From the NCBI GenBank assembly GCA_017443595.1, contig JAFSYU010000027.1, positions 1 through 54,404 on the forward strand: a stretch of DNA of 54,404 bases, written 5' to 3'. Below are positions 1-10,208 of the stretch, in pieces. The stretch is from Clostridia bacterium (GTDB lineage Bacteria; Bacillota; Clostridia; Oscillospirales; CAG-272). The notes under the pieces are model-generated. The model worked only from the letters and a program-made list of their open reading frames with translations. It made no database searches and was not told where the DNA came from. A program made the position numbers and the translations under genes. Position 1 is the first letter of the stretch. Every line of letters begins with the position of its first letter.

Positions 1-2
1 TC

Positions 3-3000
3 ACGTACGCTTTCGCGGGCTGGTCAGACGGCGTAAGCGAATACAGAGCCCTTCCCGCGGTGACCGGTCCCGTTACCTATACCGCGACATACGATCTCTC
101 TCATTATTATCTCATAACTTTTGAAAACCATGACGGCACGATTCTGCAGCAGAGCTGGGTGCTTGAAGGAACGACTCCCGTGTATACCGGAGAGACGCCC
201 GCAAAGACTTCCACAACTCAGTATGATTTCATTTTCACCGGCTGGGACAAACAGCCCGCCGCCGTGACCGGCTCGGAAACGTATACCGCGGTTTATTCAA
301 ACGATCTGAGACAGTATACCGTAACGTTCAAAAATTACGACGGCACGGTGCTTCAGTCCGGACCTGTATATTACGGCGGGACGCCCGCATATTCGGGCGA
401 AACTCCGTCAAGACCCGCGAGCGGCAGCGTTACCGGGTACTTCTTTGCCGGCTGGTCTCCAGAAATATCCGCCGTGACCGGCGCCGCGGAATATACCGCG
501 CGGTTTGACGCTTTGTACACCGGCACGTTCGGCGACGGTTTCAGCTGGACGCTGTTTCAGGGTACTCTTACCGTTTCCGGCAGCGGCAATATGCCGAATT
601 TCGGTTCATATGACAACACGCCGTGGTATAACTACAGCAAAAGTATAACCGCCGTTGTGATAGAAGGCGGCATCACAAACGTAAGTAATTATGCGTTCTC
701 CAATTTCAATAATATCACCTCCGTTACGCTGTGCGAAGGCGTTAAGAGCGTGGGAATGTACGCTTTCAGAAACTGCCGCAGTCTGAACACCGTTTATCTG
801 CCGCGGAGCATGAAAACTATTTCAAATGACGCGTTCGATAATGACAGCGCGCTTTTGGCTGACAACGGCGGAAACGTTTATTACGCCGGCTCTCAGACGG
901 AATGGAACGGGATGAGGATCCGTAACGGCAACGGACCGCTCACCGGCGCAAACCGTCACTATGCTCTTCTGTCCGTGGACGCCACAGATTCGTTAACGCC
1001 GTCAAGACAGATAATCTGCAGCACTTCAGGTGCGGCGGAAAACGATACCGTTACGGTAACGGTAAAGACCGCGGACGGAGTGACCTGCACCGGCGTGACC
1101 GTCACGTACGATGGAAACCGTACCCTGCAGGCAACGGCGGGCGCGGACGGCGTTTGGACGTTCACTATGCCCGCGTACGACGTTACGGTGACAGCGTACT
1201 GCGCGGGAACGCCGGTCACGACGCTCAGTATCGGCGACAATTCGGTTTACTTCGGTTATACCATAAACAGTATTGACTACGGCTTCACGCCGGACCGCAG
1301 CGGCTGGTACGTGTTTTCATACGCCGGCGGGAATGGGGTGGCAATCAGAATCTTTAACGGCTTTGACTACGCGTGCACCGTCGCCAGTAGTAATTACGTT
1401 GAAAGCTTCAGCGTTCCCGTATATCTTAACGGCGGACAGACGTACGCGATACAACTGCTGACGAACGGAGATTTTGTCGACGTTATCAACGTTTCCCGAA
1501 ACGTGCCTTTATACGCCGTAAACGCCGCGCCGGACCCGCACGGCGTGGTTGACGCGACGTCGATTGAAGGCACGCCTCTGTTCTCCGCCCCCGCCGGTTT
1601 CGAAGTGTATCTCAAGGCGTATCCGGACGAAGGATACAAGCTGTCGGGCGCGTATTACGATGAACAGTTTACGGTACTTGACGGCGCCGGAAACGAGGTC
1701 CCGATAAATTTCAGCTCATCCGAATGTTATTTCACAATGCCCGCATCTCCCGTTACGGTATCCGCAAATTACGAGGAGGATATAAGATATCCCGTTACCG
1801 TCGTAGTTGACGAAGGCGTAACGGAATACAAATTATACGACTACGACAATAATAGATATTTTATCAGCGAACCCGTAAAACCGGGCACGCGCATCATGCT
1901 GGACGTTTTCACGTTCGATGATTACGAAATAATCTCCGTAACGCCGGATGATTTCGTATCGGATATATGGGAAAAATTTTGTGAAATGCCGGATCATCCG
2001 CTTACCGTTACCGTGATCACGCGGAAAAAGGATATGCCGTCCCTCTCTGTCGGAGATAACGTAATAGGGGAAAGCGCGGGCGACATGTATTCCTTCACTC
2101 CCGCACAAAGCGGAGCGTACGTTCTGACGACGGACGCGGAGGGAAGCTTATACTATAATATATATTCATTTGCAGATGATCATCGTATAGGAAGCAAATA
2201 CGATACAAACGGCGTCGGTTTGCACGGCGGACATACGTATTTTATCACTCTCTCCGCTCCGGCGGGCACTCTTACCGTAACGAGACTCGGCGACGCTTCG
2301 TTTGAATATAACGTGACTGTTTCTCAGACGGCGGGCGGCACCGTTACCGCGGAATGCGCAAAGGCAAACTATAACGATATGATAAAACTGACGGCGGATC
2401 CGGAGCCCGGATACGTATTTACGGGATTTGTCTGCACGGACCGGTACGGAGATCCGGTTGAAGCAGCAACGCTCAGAGGCGAGTATTATCTGGCGATGCC
2501 TTTCAGCGACGTCACCGTGACGGCCCGGTGGCGCAGACTTTCGTTCGATACGGCGTCGGTAACGCTTCAGAACGACCTGAAAATAAACTTCAAGGTCAGA
2601 AACGAATTCTTTGCATCGGGCGACTGCAGCGCGCCGTACGCAATATTTGAGATGAACGGAAGAACGGTAACCGTAAGAGATCACGAAACGACGATCGTAA
2701 ACGGCAAAGAATACCTCGTATTCAGCTTCCTTAACGTCGCGCCGGATATGATGAATGAAACGATCACGGCAACGCTCTGCGCAAGTATGAACGGCACGGA
2801 GATCAGATCGACTCCCGTGACGTACAGCATATCACAGTACTGCCGCGATCTGCTCGGCGTGACCGAAAACAGAAGGCTTAAAACGCTTCTCGTGGATATG
2901 CTCAACTACGGCGCGGCGACGCAGACGTACACCGGACGCGGAACGGATAACCTTGCAAACAAGGATCTGACGGACGGCCAGAGGGGGCTCGGAACGCAAG

Positions 3001-3431
3001 CGGAGCCGGCGCTCACCGCCGTAACGAATACGAAATACCGCGAGGTACAGTCGCCGGAGGCGAGATGGAAAGCCGCTTCCCTCAGTCTCAATGATTCTAT
3101 TACTATGCAGTTCAAGTTCTCTCTTGACGATATGACCGGCGTGACCGTAGTCGTCGAGGATGAAAACGGAGTTATAGATACTGTACCGGCTGATAAGATA
3201 TCTGAGATCGGCGGACTTCGCGTCGTACGTCTGAACGGGTACACCGCGACGCAGATGAGAGATCCGGTATATCTGACGGTATGCCGCGACGGCTTGCCGA
3301 TAAGCAACACGTTTGCGTACAGTATAGAATCGTACGCATACGCAAAAAAGAACGACGCAGACGAAAACCTCGCCGCGCTCGTCATCGCAATGATGAAATA
3401 CGGCATCGCGTCAGCGGCGTATAAAGGATAA
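3..3431 (+). CDS. Large extracellular repeat protein (InlB B-repeats, BspA-type LRR), 5' end outside window
   Basis: The reading frame is open to the left edge of the window: codons upstream of the GTG at 60 read as the tail of another repeat (a GW motif near position 18), so the true start lies outside. The visible part has three InlB/Listeria-Bacteroides type B repeats (DNA about 3-520; Y-V-F, GWD and Y-TA-Y landmarks), then a short BspA-type leucine-rich block (about 600-850), then beta-rich modules of unknown family. The C terminus holds two related copies of a domain of about 125 residues (DNA about 2540-2940 and 3060-3431), each ending in a helix of the form L-ML-YG-A-Y-G. No dockerin, LPXTG motif or membrane anchor is visible at the C terminus. 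A secreted or surface role is inferred from the domains; ligand unknown. Confidence 0.85.
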   Translation, partial: TYAFAGWSDGVSEYRALPAVTGPVTYTATYDLSHYYLITFENHDGTILQQSWVLEGTTPVYTGETPAKTSTTQYDFIFTGWDKQPAAVTGSETYTAVYSNDLRQYTVTFKNYDGTVLQSGPVYYGGTPAYSGETPSRPASGSVTGYFFAGWSPEISAVTGAAEYTARFDALYTGTFGDGFSWTLFQGTLTVSGSGNMPNFGSYDNTPWYNYSKSITAVVIEGGITNVSNYAFSNFNNITSVTLCEGVKSVGMYAFRNCRSLNTVYLPRSMKTISNDAFDNDSALLADNGGNVYYAGSQTEWNGMRIRNGNGPLTGANRHYALLSVDATDSLTPSRQIICSTSGAAENDTVTVTVKTADGVTCTGVTVTYDGNRTLQATAGADGVWTFTMPAYDVTVTAYCAGTPVTTLSIGDNSVYFGYTINSIDYGFTPDRSGWYVFSYAGGNGVAIRIFNGFDYACTVASSNYVESFSVPVYLNGGQTYAIQLLTNGDFVDVINVSRNVPLYAVNAAPDPHGVVDATSIEGTPLFSAPAGFEVYLKAYPDEGYKLSGAYYDEQFTVLDGAGNEVPINFSSSECYFTMPASPVTVSANYEEDIRYPVTVVVDEGVTEYKLYDYDNNRYFISEPVKPGTRIMLDVFTFDDYEIISVTPDDFVSDIWEKFCEMPDHPLTVTVITRKKDMPSLSVGDNVIGESAGDMYSFTPAQSGAYVLTTDAEGSLYYNIYSFADDHRIGSKYDTNGVGLHGGHTYFITLSAPAGTLTVTRLGDASFEYNVTVSQTAGGTVTAECAKANYNDMIKLTADPEPGYVFTGFVCTDRYGDPVEAATLRGEYYLAMPFSDVTVTARWRRLSFDTASVTLQNDLKINFKVRNEFFASGDCSAPYAIFEMNGRTVTVRDHETTIVNGKEYLVFSFLNVAPDMMNETITATLCASMNGTEIRSTPVTYSISQYCRDLLGVTENRRLKTLLVDMLNYGAATQTYTGRGTDNLANKDLTDGQRGLGTQAEPALTAVTNTKYREVQSPEARWKAASLSLNDSITMQFKFSLDDMTGVTVVVEDENGVIDTVPADKISEIGGLRVVRLNGYTATQMRDPVYLTVCRDGLPISNTFAYSIESYAYAKKNDADENLAALVIAMMKYGIASAAYKG

Positions 3432-3527
3432 GGCGGCGTCTGATACGAATAACGTAAAGCGTGATACGGTAATAATAATTACCCGAAAATTCAAATTCGG
3501 CGTTACCGGTTACACGCCGTAAATAAA

Positions 3528-3574
3528 ATAACACCGGCTGCCCTCGCAGTAAAAGCGACGACAGCCGGTGTTAT
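3528..3574. terminator. Convergent (bidirectional) terminator between surface protein and guaA
   Basis: A perfect 13 bp inverted repeat (3528-3540 with 3562-3574) encloses a 21 nt loop that has its own small TCGC/GCGA stem. Read on the minus strand, the stem is followed by a T-rich run, so it best serves the guaA operon; on the plus strand the downstream run is AT-rich rather than pure T. Confidence 0.8.
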
Positions 3575-3631
3575 ATAGTTATATAATAGTTTAATATATT
3601 ATATTTAGTTAGATTACTTAGCTGATGGCGA

Positions 3632-5158
3632 TCATTCCCACTCCACTGTGGCGGGGGGTTTGGAGGTTATGTCGTAGACTACGCGGTTTATGGTTTTTAC
3701 CTCATTCGTTATACGGCGTGAGGTTTTGTCAAGCACATCAAACGGGACGCGCGTCCAGTCCGCCGTCATAAAATCGTCCGTTGTAACGGCGCGGAGGGCT
3801 ACCGTGTAGCCGTAAGTCCTTGCGTCGCCCATGACGCCGACGCTCTGCGTATCCGTAAGGACTGCGAAATACTGGTTTGATTTGACGTTTGCCGACTCCA
3901 GCTCTTCTCTGAAAATGGCGTCCGCCTCTCGCAGAGTATCCGCTTTTTCCTTTGTTATATCGCCTATTATACGAACCGCGAGTCCCGGTCCGGGGAACGG
4001 TTGGCGCATAACGAGTTTTTCCGGTATGCCGAGCTTCAGGCCGACGGCTCTCACCTCGTCCTTGAAAAGCTCACGCAGAGGCTCGACTATGCCCTTGAAT
4101 TCCATTACGGACGGCAGGCCGCCGACGTTGTGGTGACTTTTTATGGTTGACGCGTCGCCTTTGCCGCTTTCCACCACGTCCGGATATATAGTTCCCTGCA
4201 CCAGATAATCCGCGTTGCCTATAACGTGACTCTGATCCTCAAACACACGTATAAACTCTTCACCTATTATGCGGCGCTTTTTTTCCGGCTCTTTTATGCC
4301 GGCGAGCTTTATCAAAAACCTGTCCTCGGCATTGACGCGGATGAGGTTCATATTGAACTGATGCCGGAAAATGCGCTCCACGTCGTCTCCTTCGTTTTTG
4401 CGGAGCAGTCCGTGATCAACGAATACACAGGTAAGATTGTCGCCTACGGCGCGGTGTATCAAAACCGCCGCGACGGACGAGTCTACGCCGCCGGACAGTG
4501 CGCACAGAACGCGGCTGTTTCCGAGCTCTTTTTTGTATTTTTCTATTGTTTTTTCTATAAAATCGTCCATTTTCCAGTCGCCTTTGCAGCCGCAGACGGA
4601 GAAAATGAAATTATGCAGTATCTTTGTTCCGTATTCCGTATGCGTTACTTCCGGGTGGAACTGCACGCCGTAAATGCGGCGGCAAAAGTCCGCCATGGCG
4701 GCGCAGGGGCAGCTGTCCGTATGAGCCGTTATCTCAAATCCGAAGGGAACTTCGCTTACGTAGTCCGTGTGGCTCATCCAGCAGACGCTTTTTTCCGGGA
4801 TACCGTCAAACAGATCGCACTTTTTAACGTAAACGTCAGTTTTGCCGTATTCGCTTATGCTGCCGGCGCTCTTTATTTCACCGCCCGCCATATACGCGGT
4901 GAGCTGATGACCGTAGCATATACCGAGCACGGGTATTCCGGCATTTAATATCTCTTTGTCGTAATGCGGTGATTTTTCATCGTATACGCTGTTCGGCCCG
5001 CCCGTAAATATAATGCCCTTATACGCTTCTTTTTTTATTTCGTCAAGCGTTATTTTGTTATACGGTTTTATCTCTGCATAAACGCCCTGCTCACGCACGC
5101 GGCGCGCTATGAGCAGATCGTACTGACCGCCGAAATCAAGAACAAGTATTTTTTCCAT
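3632..5158 (-). CDS. guaA: GMP synthase (glutamine-hydrolysing)
   Basis: Converts XMP to GMP with ATP and glutamine, the last step of guanine nucleotide synthesis, in the cytosol. The 508 residues match the family length. The N-terminal class I amidotransferase has the nucleophile Cys81 in GICYGHQ and the His168/Glu170 pair in FHPE. The ATP pyrophosphatase domain has the PP-loop SGGVDSS (about 222-228). The C-terminal dimerisation domain has [12 protein letters not shown] and ends in the typical KPPATVEWE. It is the third gene of a minus-strand purA-purB-guaA operon; only 9 bp separate it from purB. The operon unites both branches from IMP except IMP dehydrogenase, which is not in the window. 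Identity is secure. Confidence 0.98.
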   Translation of the reverse strand: MEKILVLDFGGQYDLLIARRVREQGVYAEIKPYNKITLDEIKKEAYKGIIFTGGPNSVYDEKSPHYDKEILNAGIPVLGICYGHQLTAYMAGGEIKSAGSISEYGKTDVYVKKCDLFDGIPEKSVCWMSHTDYVSEVPFGFEITAHTDSCPCAAMADFCRRIYGVQFHPEVTHTEYGTKILHNFIFSVCGCKGDWKMDDFIEKTIEKYKKELGNSRVLCALSGGVDSSVAAVLIHRAVGDNLTCVFVDHGLLRKNEGDDVERIFRHQFNMNLIRVNAEDRFLIKLAGIKEPEKKRRIIGEEFIRVFEDQSHVIGNADYLVQGTIYPDVVESGKGDASTIKSHHNVGGLPSVMEFKGIVEPLRELFKDEVRAVGLKLGIPEKLVMRQPFPGPGLAVRIIGDITKEKADTLREADAIFREELESANVKSNQYFAVLTDTQSVGVMGDARTYGYTVALRAVTTDDFMTADWTRVPFDVLDKTSRRITNEVKTINRVVYDITSKPPATVEWE

Positions 5159-5167
5159 AAAACACCT

Positions 5168-6586
5168 TTACAGCGAAATTTCACTTTCCATATCCGTCGC
5201 CTGCGCAAGCACCGGGGACAGCTTATCTACGTATCTCTGCACCTGCTCGCCGCATCTGCCGGTATAAAGCGACGGGTCGAGCACGTTGTTTATCTCTTCT
5301 TCGCTAAGCCCGAATTCACCGTGAGCGGCGAGCGCCGGGATAAGGCCGCATTCAAGCCCTTCTTTCATCCTCGCCGTCGCTTTCATAGACTCGGTACGGA
5401 TAACCTCATGCAACACCTGTCTGTCTTTGCCGCGCTTGACCGCTTCCATAAGCAGATTCTCGGTCGCTATGAACGGCAGATATTCACGCACAGTCTTTGC
5501 TATGACTTTTTCGTTTACGACTATTCCTTTTGTAACGTTTAACATCAGGCGCAGAACTGAATCCGCGCATAAGAACGCTTCCGGCACGCTTATCCTTCTG
5601 TTTGCGGAGTCGTCGAGCGTGCGCTCGAGCCACTGCGTTGACGACGTCATATAGGCGTTCGCCGCGTCCGCCATAAGATAGCGGGAGAGCGAACAGATAC
5701 GTTCGCATCTCATCGGGTTGCGCTTGTACGCCATGGCGGACGATCCTATCTGATTTTTTTCAAACGGCTCTTCAAGCTGTCTGTCGTGCTGAAGCAGTCT
5801 CATATCGTTTGCAAATTTATAAGCGCTTTGAGCTATTGCCGACAGCGCGTTGATTATCGCCGAATCCGTCTTTCTCGGGTACGTCTGACCGCAGACGTCA
5901 AAATACGAATCAAATCCGAATTCATTGCAGATCATCTCGTTCATTTTATCTATTTTTGCGGTATCGCCGCCGAAAAGCTCCATAAAACTCGCTTCCGTGC
6001 CGGTAGTGCCGCGGCAGCCGAGCATTTTAATACGGCTTACGGTAAAATCAAGCTCTTCAAGGTCTGAGGCGAGGTCCTGCAGCCAGAGCGACGCGCGCTT
6101 GCCGACCGTGACGAGCTGCGCCGGCTGATAATGGGTATATCCGAGCGTGGGCAGGTCTTTGTACTGCAGTGAAAAATCCGCCAAGTTTTTCATTACCGCC
6201 AAAAGCATTTTTCTTACGTATAAAAGCGCGTCGCGGTAGATTATCATATCGGCGTTGTCGGTAACGTAGCAGCTCGTGGCGCCGGAGTGGATTATTCCCG
6301 CCGCGGACGGAGCAGCTTTTCCGTATGCGTAAACGTGCGCCATAACGTCGTGACGCACTTCTTTTTCACGTGCAGCGACTGTATCATAGTCAATATCGGT
6401 TATATGCGCTTCAAGCTCTTTTACCTGGTCTTCCGTTATGGGCAGACCGAGCTTATGCTCCGCGCGCGCCAAAGCGACCCAGAGCCGTCTCCACGTCTGA
6501 TAACGGGTATCTGATGAAAAGAGTTTGAGCATATATTCCGAAGCGTAACGTGACGATAACGGCGATTCGTATTTATCCCTGCTCAT
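5168..6586 (-). CDS. purB: Adenylosuccinate lyase
   Basis: Cleaves SAICAR and adenylosuccinate, releasing fumarate, in purine synthesis. It has 472 residues, the longer clostridial/eukaryote-like form. Landmarks are HD at 79-80, the catalytic-histidine region THYQPAQ (His152), and the superfamily signature at about 281-291, read here as GSSAMAYKRNP, with Ala where most members have Pro. This Ala is a known type of variation and not a sign of decay. It lies between purA (10 bp upstream) and guaA (9 bp downstream) and is almost certainly cotranscribed with both from the purA promoter. Confidence 0.97.
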   Translation of the reverse strand: MSRDKYESPLSSRYASEYMLKLFSSDTRYQTWRRLWVALARAEHKLGLPITEDQVKELEAHITDIDYDTVAAREKEVRHDVMAHVYAYGKAAPSAAGIIHSGATSCYVTDNADMIIYRDALLYVRKMLLAVMKNLADFSLQYKDLPTLGYTHYQPAQLVTVGKRASLWLQDLASDLEELDFTVSRIKMLGCRGTTGTEASFMELFGGDTAKIDKMNEMICNEFGFDSYFDVCGQTYPRKTDSAIINALSAIAQSAYKFANDMRLLQHDRQLEEPFEKNQIGSSAMAYKRNPMRCERICSLSRYLMADAANAYMTSSTQWLERTLDDSANRRISVPEAFLCADSVLRLMLNVTKGIVVNEKVIAKTVREYLPFIATENLLMEAVKRGKDRQVLHEVIRTESMKATARMKEGLECGLIPALAAHGEFGLSEEEINNVLDPSLYTGRCGEQVQRYVDKLSPVLAQATDMESEISL

Positions 6587-6596
6587 ATTATCCCCC

Positions 6597-7871
6597 TTAT
6601 CTTATGATTATGCTGTCGCGCTCCGGACCTACGGAAACGTAGCCGATATGACAGCCGATTCTTTCCTCAATGAACGTGACGTAATCTCTTGCCTCTTTGG
6701 GAAGCTCTTCCCATTTTCTGCAGCCGGATATGTCTGTCTTCCAGCCGGGCAGGTATTCCGTCACCGGTTTTGCGTCGTTCAGCGCCGCGGGGAACGGGAA
6801 TTCATCCGTCTGTTTGCCGTCAAGCACGTAATGCGTGCAGACCGGGATCTTGTCCATATAAGAAAGCACGTCCATTTTCGTAAGCGCTATGTTCGTCGCC
6901 GCCTGTACCTGTACGCCGTATTTCGTTGCAACTATGTCAAGCGGGCCAACGCGGCGCGGTCTGCCGGTCTTTGCGCCGTATTCTCCGCCCGCCTCGCGCA
7001 GTTTCTCGGCCTCTTCGCCAAACCATTCGCAGGTGAACGGTCCCTCTCCCACGCAGGTTGAATAAGCCTTGACGACGCCTATTATCTCATCTATTTTAAC
7101 TGACGGACATCCGGAGCCGATAGGCGCGTACGATGCCGTCGTATTTGAAGACGTGGTGTACGGAACTATGCCGAAATCAAGGTCGCGCAGAGAGCCGAGC
7201 TGAGCCTCAAACATAATGCTCTTGCCGTTTGCCTGCGCTTGCCGCAGAAGCTTTCCGGTATCCGCGATAAACGGTTTTATCTTGTTCGCGTAGTTTTCTA
7301 TCCACTCCTCTATTTCTTCCATCGTATGCGGTTCCGCGCCGTATACGCGCTGTATGGTAAGGTTTTTCCATTCAAGAAGATCCTTTAAATGTCTTCTCAG
7401 CTCGTCCGGATAGAAAAGCTCTCCCGCCAGAACCGTCTTTTTCTGATATTTGTCGGAATAAAACGGGGCGATGCCCTGCCTTGTGGATCCGTATTTTTTA
7501 TCGGCAAGGCGCGCTTCCTCAAGCGCGTCAAGCTCTCTGTGCCACGGAAGCAGAAGCGAGGCGCGGTCGCTTATTTTGAGATTACGTTCGTCAACCGTCA
7601 CTCCTTTTTCGGCAACGGTCTGTATCTCCGCCATAAGATTTTCCGGGTCGAGCGCAACGCCGTTTCCCAGTACGTTTACGACGCCCTTGTGAAAGATGCC
7701 GGACGGCAGAAGATGGAGCGCGAATTTACCGTATTCGTTTATAACGGTATGACCCGCGTTGCCTCCGCCCTGAAAGCGTACGACAAAATCATATTTGTTT
7801 GTAATGAGGTCGACCATACGGCCTTTTCCCTCATCTCCCCAGTTAATACCTACGACAGCACAGTTTGACAT
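6597..7871 (-). CDS. purA: Adenylosuccinate synthetase
   Basis: Joins IMP and aspartate using GTP, the first committed step to AMP. The 424 residues cover the whole family fold. The N-terminal P-loop reads NWGDEGKGR (usual form QWGDEGKGK), so two flanking positions differ while the Asp and GDEGKG core is intact. GNAGHT, STRQGI, GRPRRVG and TKMDVL are all present. The start is set by ATG at 7871 with an SD-like GGGAAAGGA upstream. It is the first gene of the purA-purB-guaA operon and has its own consensus promoter. Confidence 0.97.
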   Translation of the reverse strand: MSNCAVVGINWGDEGKGRMVDLITNKYDFVVRFQGGGNAGHTVINEYGKFALHLLPSGIFHKGVVNVLGNGVALDPENLMAEIQTVAEKGVTVDERNLKISDRASLLLPWHRELDALEEARLADKKYGSTRQGIAPFYSDKYQKKTVLAGELFYPDELRRHLKDLLEWKNLTIQRVYGAEPHTMEEIEEWIENYANKIKPFIADTGKLLRQAQANGKSIMFEAQLGSLRDLDFGIVPYTTSSNTTASYAPIGSGCPSVKIDEIIGVVKAYSTCVGEGPFTCEWFGEEAEKLREAGGEYGAKTGRPRRVGPLDIVATKYGVQVQAATNIALTKMDVLSYMDKIPVCTHYVLDGKQTDEFPFPAALNDAKPVTEYLPGWKTDISGCRKWEELPKEARDYVTFIEERIGCHIGYVSVGPERDSIIIR

Positions 7872-7909
7872 ATTATAATTCCTTTCCCGTAAATTATCAA
7901 TACCGATTA

Positions 7910-7938
7910 AGTATAATATAACTTTTTTTACTTGTCAA
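7910..7938 (-). promoter_or_regulatory. Sigma-A promoter of the purA-purB-guaA operon
   Basis: On the minus strand there is a TTGACA -35 (7933-7938), a 17 bp spacer and a TATACT -10 (7910-7915). The predicted start near 7903 leaves a leader of about 30 nt, with no room for a riboswitch. Confidence 0.85.
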
Positions 7939-8022
7939 GCATATATGTTTGTTTTTTTCGGAAATTATAAAAAAGGAACGGTGAACAGCCTTTGTTTTGT
8001 ATGCTATTACAACGCCTGACGC

Positions 8023-8051
8023 TTGACAAATAAGCAAAACGGATGTATAAT
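8023..8051 (+). promoter_or_regulatory. Sigma-A promoter of glnA
   Basis: A fully consensus promoter: TTGACA (8023-8028), 17 bp spacer, TATAAT (8046-8051). It is divergent from the purA promoter 85 bp away. Confidence 0.88.
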
Positions 8052-8087
8052 TATATAAATCAACCTTGAAAGAGCGGGTATTATATC

Positions 8088-10181
8088 ATGGAATGTATAA
8101 CAGACTATTTCGGATGTCTTGTTTTCAACGACGCCGTTATGAAGGCACGGCTTTCGCCGGAGGTCTACGGCTCACTGAAAAAAACGATAGAAGAAGGTTC
8201 CGCGCTTGACAATAACGTAGCCTCGGCGGTAGCGGAGGCTATGAAGGATTGGGCAACGGAGCACGGCGCCACGCATTTTACCCACTGGTTCCAGCCGCTC
8301 ACGGGCATAACCGCGGAAAAGCACGACAGCTTCGTATCGTCGGACAAGGAAGGCCGCGTTATACTTGAATTTTCCGGAAAAGAGCTTATAAAAGGCGAGC
8401 CGGACGCCTCTTCTTTCCCATCCGGCGGTCTGCGCGCCACGTTCGAGGCGAGAGGATATACGGCGTGGGACCCCACGTCATACGCTTTCATAAAAGGAAA
8501 AACGCTCTGTATCCCCACGGCCTTCTGCTCATACGGCGGCGAGGCGCTTGACAAAAAAACGCCGCTTCTGCGTTCTATGGAAGCGATCAGCAAGCAGGCT
8601 CTTCGCATAGTGCGCCTTTTCGGCAACACGGACGCAAAGCACGTTGACACGTGCGTAGGCGCGGAGCAGGAGTATTTTCTTGTTGACAAAGAAATGTACG
8701 GCAAAAGAAAAGACCTCGTCTTCACGGGCAGAACGCTTTTCGGCGCGAAGCCGCCCAAAGGCCAGGAGCTTGACGACCATTATTTCGGCGCCATAAAACC
8801 GCGCGTAGCGGAATTTATGGAGGATCTTGATAAAGAACTCTGGCGCGTAGGTATATTTGCAAAGACGGAACATAACGAAGCGGCGCCCGCACAGCACGAA
8901 CTCGCGCCTATATTCACAACGACAAATATAGCAACGGATCACAACCAGCTCACCATGGAGCTGATGCAGAAGGTGGCGGCGCGTCACGGTCTTGTCTGCA
9001 ACCTGCACGAAAAACCGTTTGCCGGCGTAAACGGATCGGGCAAGCACAACAACTGGTCGCTTAAAACCGATAACGGCGTGAACCTGCTCAAACCCGGCGA
9101 TACGCCGTACGAGAACGCGCAGTTTTTACTGTTCCTGTGCGCCGTTATAAAAGCCGTTGACGAATACGCGGATCTTTTGCGTATCTCATCCGCAACGGCG
9201 GGCAACGACCACCGGCTCGGCGCAAACGAAGCGCCGCCCGCGATAGTTTCAATGTTCTTGGGCACGGAGCTGACAAACGTGCTGGAGGCGATAGAGCACG
9301 ACGCGCCTTACAGCAAGACGGAGCGCATGGAGATGCTTTTCGGCGTTGATTCTCTGCCTAAATTCCTGCGCGACACCACGGACAGGAACCGCACTTCCCC
9401 GTTTGCTTTCACGGGCAACAAGTTTGAATTCCGTATGCTCGGAGCGCCGAGCAGTATAGCGGATACGAACGTTATGCTCAATTCCGCCGTCGCCGACGTG
9501 CTGTGCGGATTCGCGGACAGGCTTGAAAACTGCTCCGATTTTGATACGGAGCTTCATACGCTGTTAAAAGAAACGATAAAAGAGCATAAACGCATACTCT
9601 TTGACGGAAACGGTTACGGAGAGGAGTGGGTAAAGGAAGCGGAAAAACGCGGCCTGCCGAATTTCAGGACCACTCCGGACTGCATGACGCATCTGCTTGA
9701 CAAAAAGAACGCGGATATGTTTGCGCGCACGGGCGTGTTCTCACCCGCGGAGCTTAAGTCAAGATGCGATATAATGCTTGACAATTACAACAAGACAGTC
9801 ACCATAGAGGCGGCGACGATGCTCGATATGAGCAAAAGGCAGATAATGCCCGCCGTATCAGCGTATTCCGCGGAGCTGACCTCACGCTTAGATAAAAAAT
9901 CCGGCGTCGGCAAAATACCGTTCAGATACGAGATGAAGACGGCTGTGAGACTGTCGGAGCTTCTTGACGTCATGGCGGACAAAACGGACGAGCTTGAAGG
10001 CGTTCTTTGTTCGATAAAGGATATGGACGACGTAGTGGAGCACAGCTGCGCGATAAGAGACGGGCTGATACCCGTTATGGAAGCCCTGCGTGCCGCCGCG
10101 GACGAGGCGGAGACGCTCACGGCTGAGGAATACTGGCCGTTCCCGACGTACGAAAAACTGCTGTTCAGCGTGAACTTATAA
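8088..10181 (+). CDS. glnN: Glutamine synthetase type III
   Basis: Makes glutamine from glutamate, ammonia and ATP in the cytosol. At 697 residues it has the length of the type III class, which is far longer than type I or II. Type III landmarks are HWFQPLTG, the block from [11 protein letters not shown] to WDPTSYAF, the metal/substrate motifs AEQEYFL and [35 protein letters not shown] and the [16 protein letters not shown] block. The start ATG at 8088 has only a weak purine-rich SD. It stands alone between its own promoter and a terminator. Next to guaA and purB it supplies an amide donor for purine synthesis, although that functional link is inference. Confidence 0.96.
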   Translation: MECITDYFGCLVFNDAVMKARLSPEVYGSLKKTIEEGSALDNNVASAVAEAMKDWATEHGATHFTHWFQPLTGITAEKHDSFVSSDKEGRVILEFSGKELIKGEPDASSFPSGGLRATFEARGYTAWDPTSYAFIKGKTLCIPTAFCSYGGEALDKKTPLLRSMEAISKQALRIVRLFGNTDAKHVDTCVGAEQEYFLVDKEMYGKRKDLVFTGRTLFGAKPPKGQELDDHYFGAIKPRVAEFMEDLDKELWRVGIFAKTEHNEAAPAQHELAPIFTTTNIATDHNQLTMELMQKVAARHGLVCNLHEKPFAGVNGSGKHNNWSLKTDNGVNLLKPGDTPYENAQFLLFLCAVIKAVDEYADLLRISSATAGNDHRLGANEAPPAIVSMFLGTELTNVLEAIEHDAPYSKTERMEMLFGVDSLPKFLRDTTDRNRTSPFAFTGNKFEFRMLGAPSSIADTNVMLNSAVADVLCGFADRLENCSDFDTELHTLLKETIKEHKRILFDGNGYGEEWVKEAEKRGLPNFRTTPDCMTHLLDKKNADMFARTGVFSPAELKSRCDIMLDNYNKTVTIEAATMLDMSKRQIMPAVSAYSAELTSRLDKKSGVGKIPFRYEMKTAVRLSELLDVMADKTDELEGVLCSIKDMDDVVEHSCAIRDGLIPVMEALRAAADEAETLTAEEYWPFPTYEKLLFSVNL

Positions 10182-10183
10182 TA

Positions 10184-10207
10184 AAAAAGAGCCGCGAGGC
10201 TCTTTTT
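10184..10207. terminator. Convergent terminator between glnA and the HD gene
   Basis: AAAAAGAGCC and its complement flank a four-base GCGA loop, so the A-run and T-run terminate both strands. It lies three bases after the glnA stop and next to the HD gene stop. Confidence 0.9.
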
Positions 10208-10208
10208 G

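Noticed and set aside
2166..2684. 172-codon minus-strand frame opposite the surface protein
   Set aside because: Antisense frame held open by codon bias of the real gene; Arg-rich and lacking SD.
4226..4948. 240-codon plus-strand frame inside guaA
   Set aside because: Antisense shadow of a certain gene; no independent start signal.
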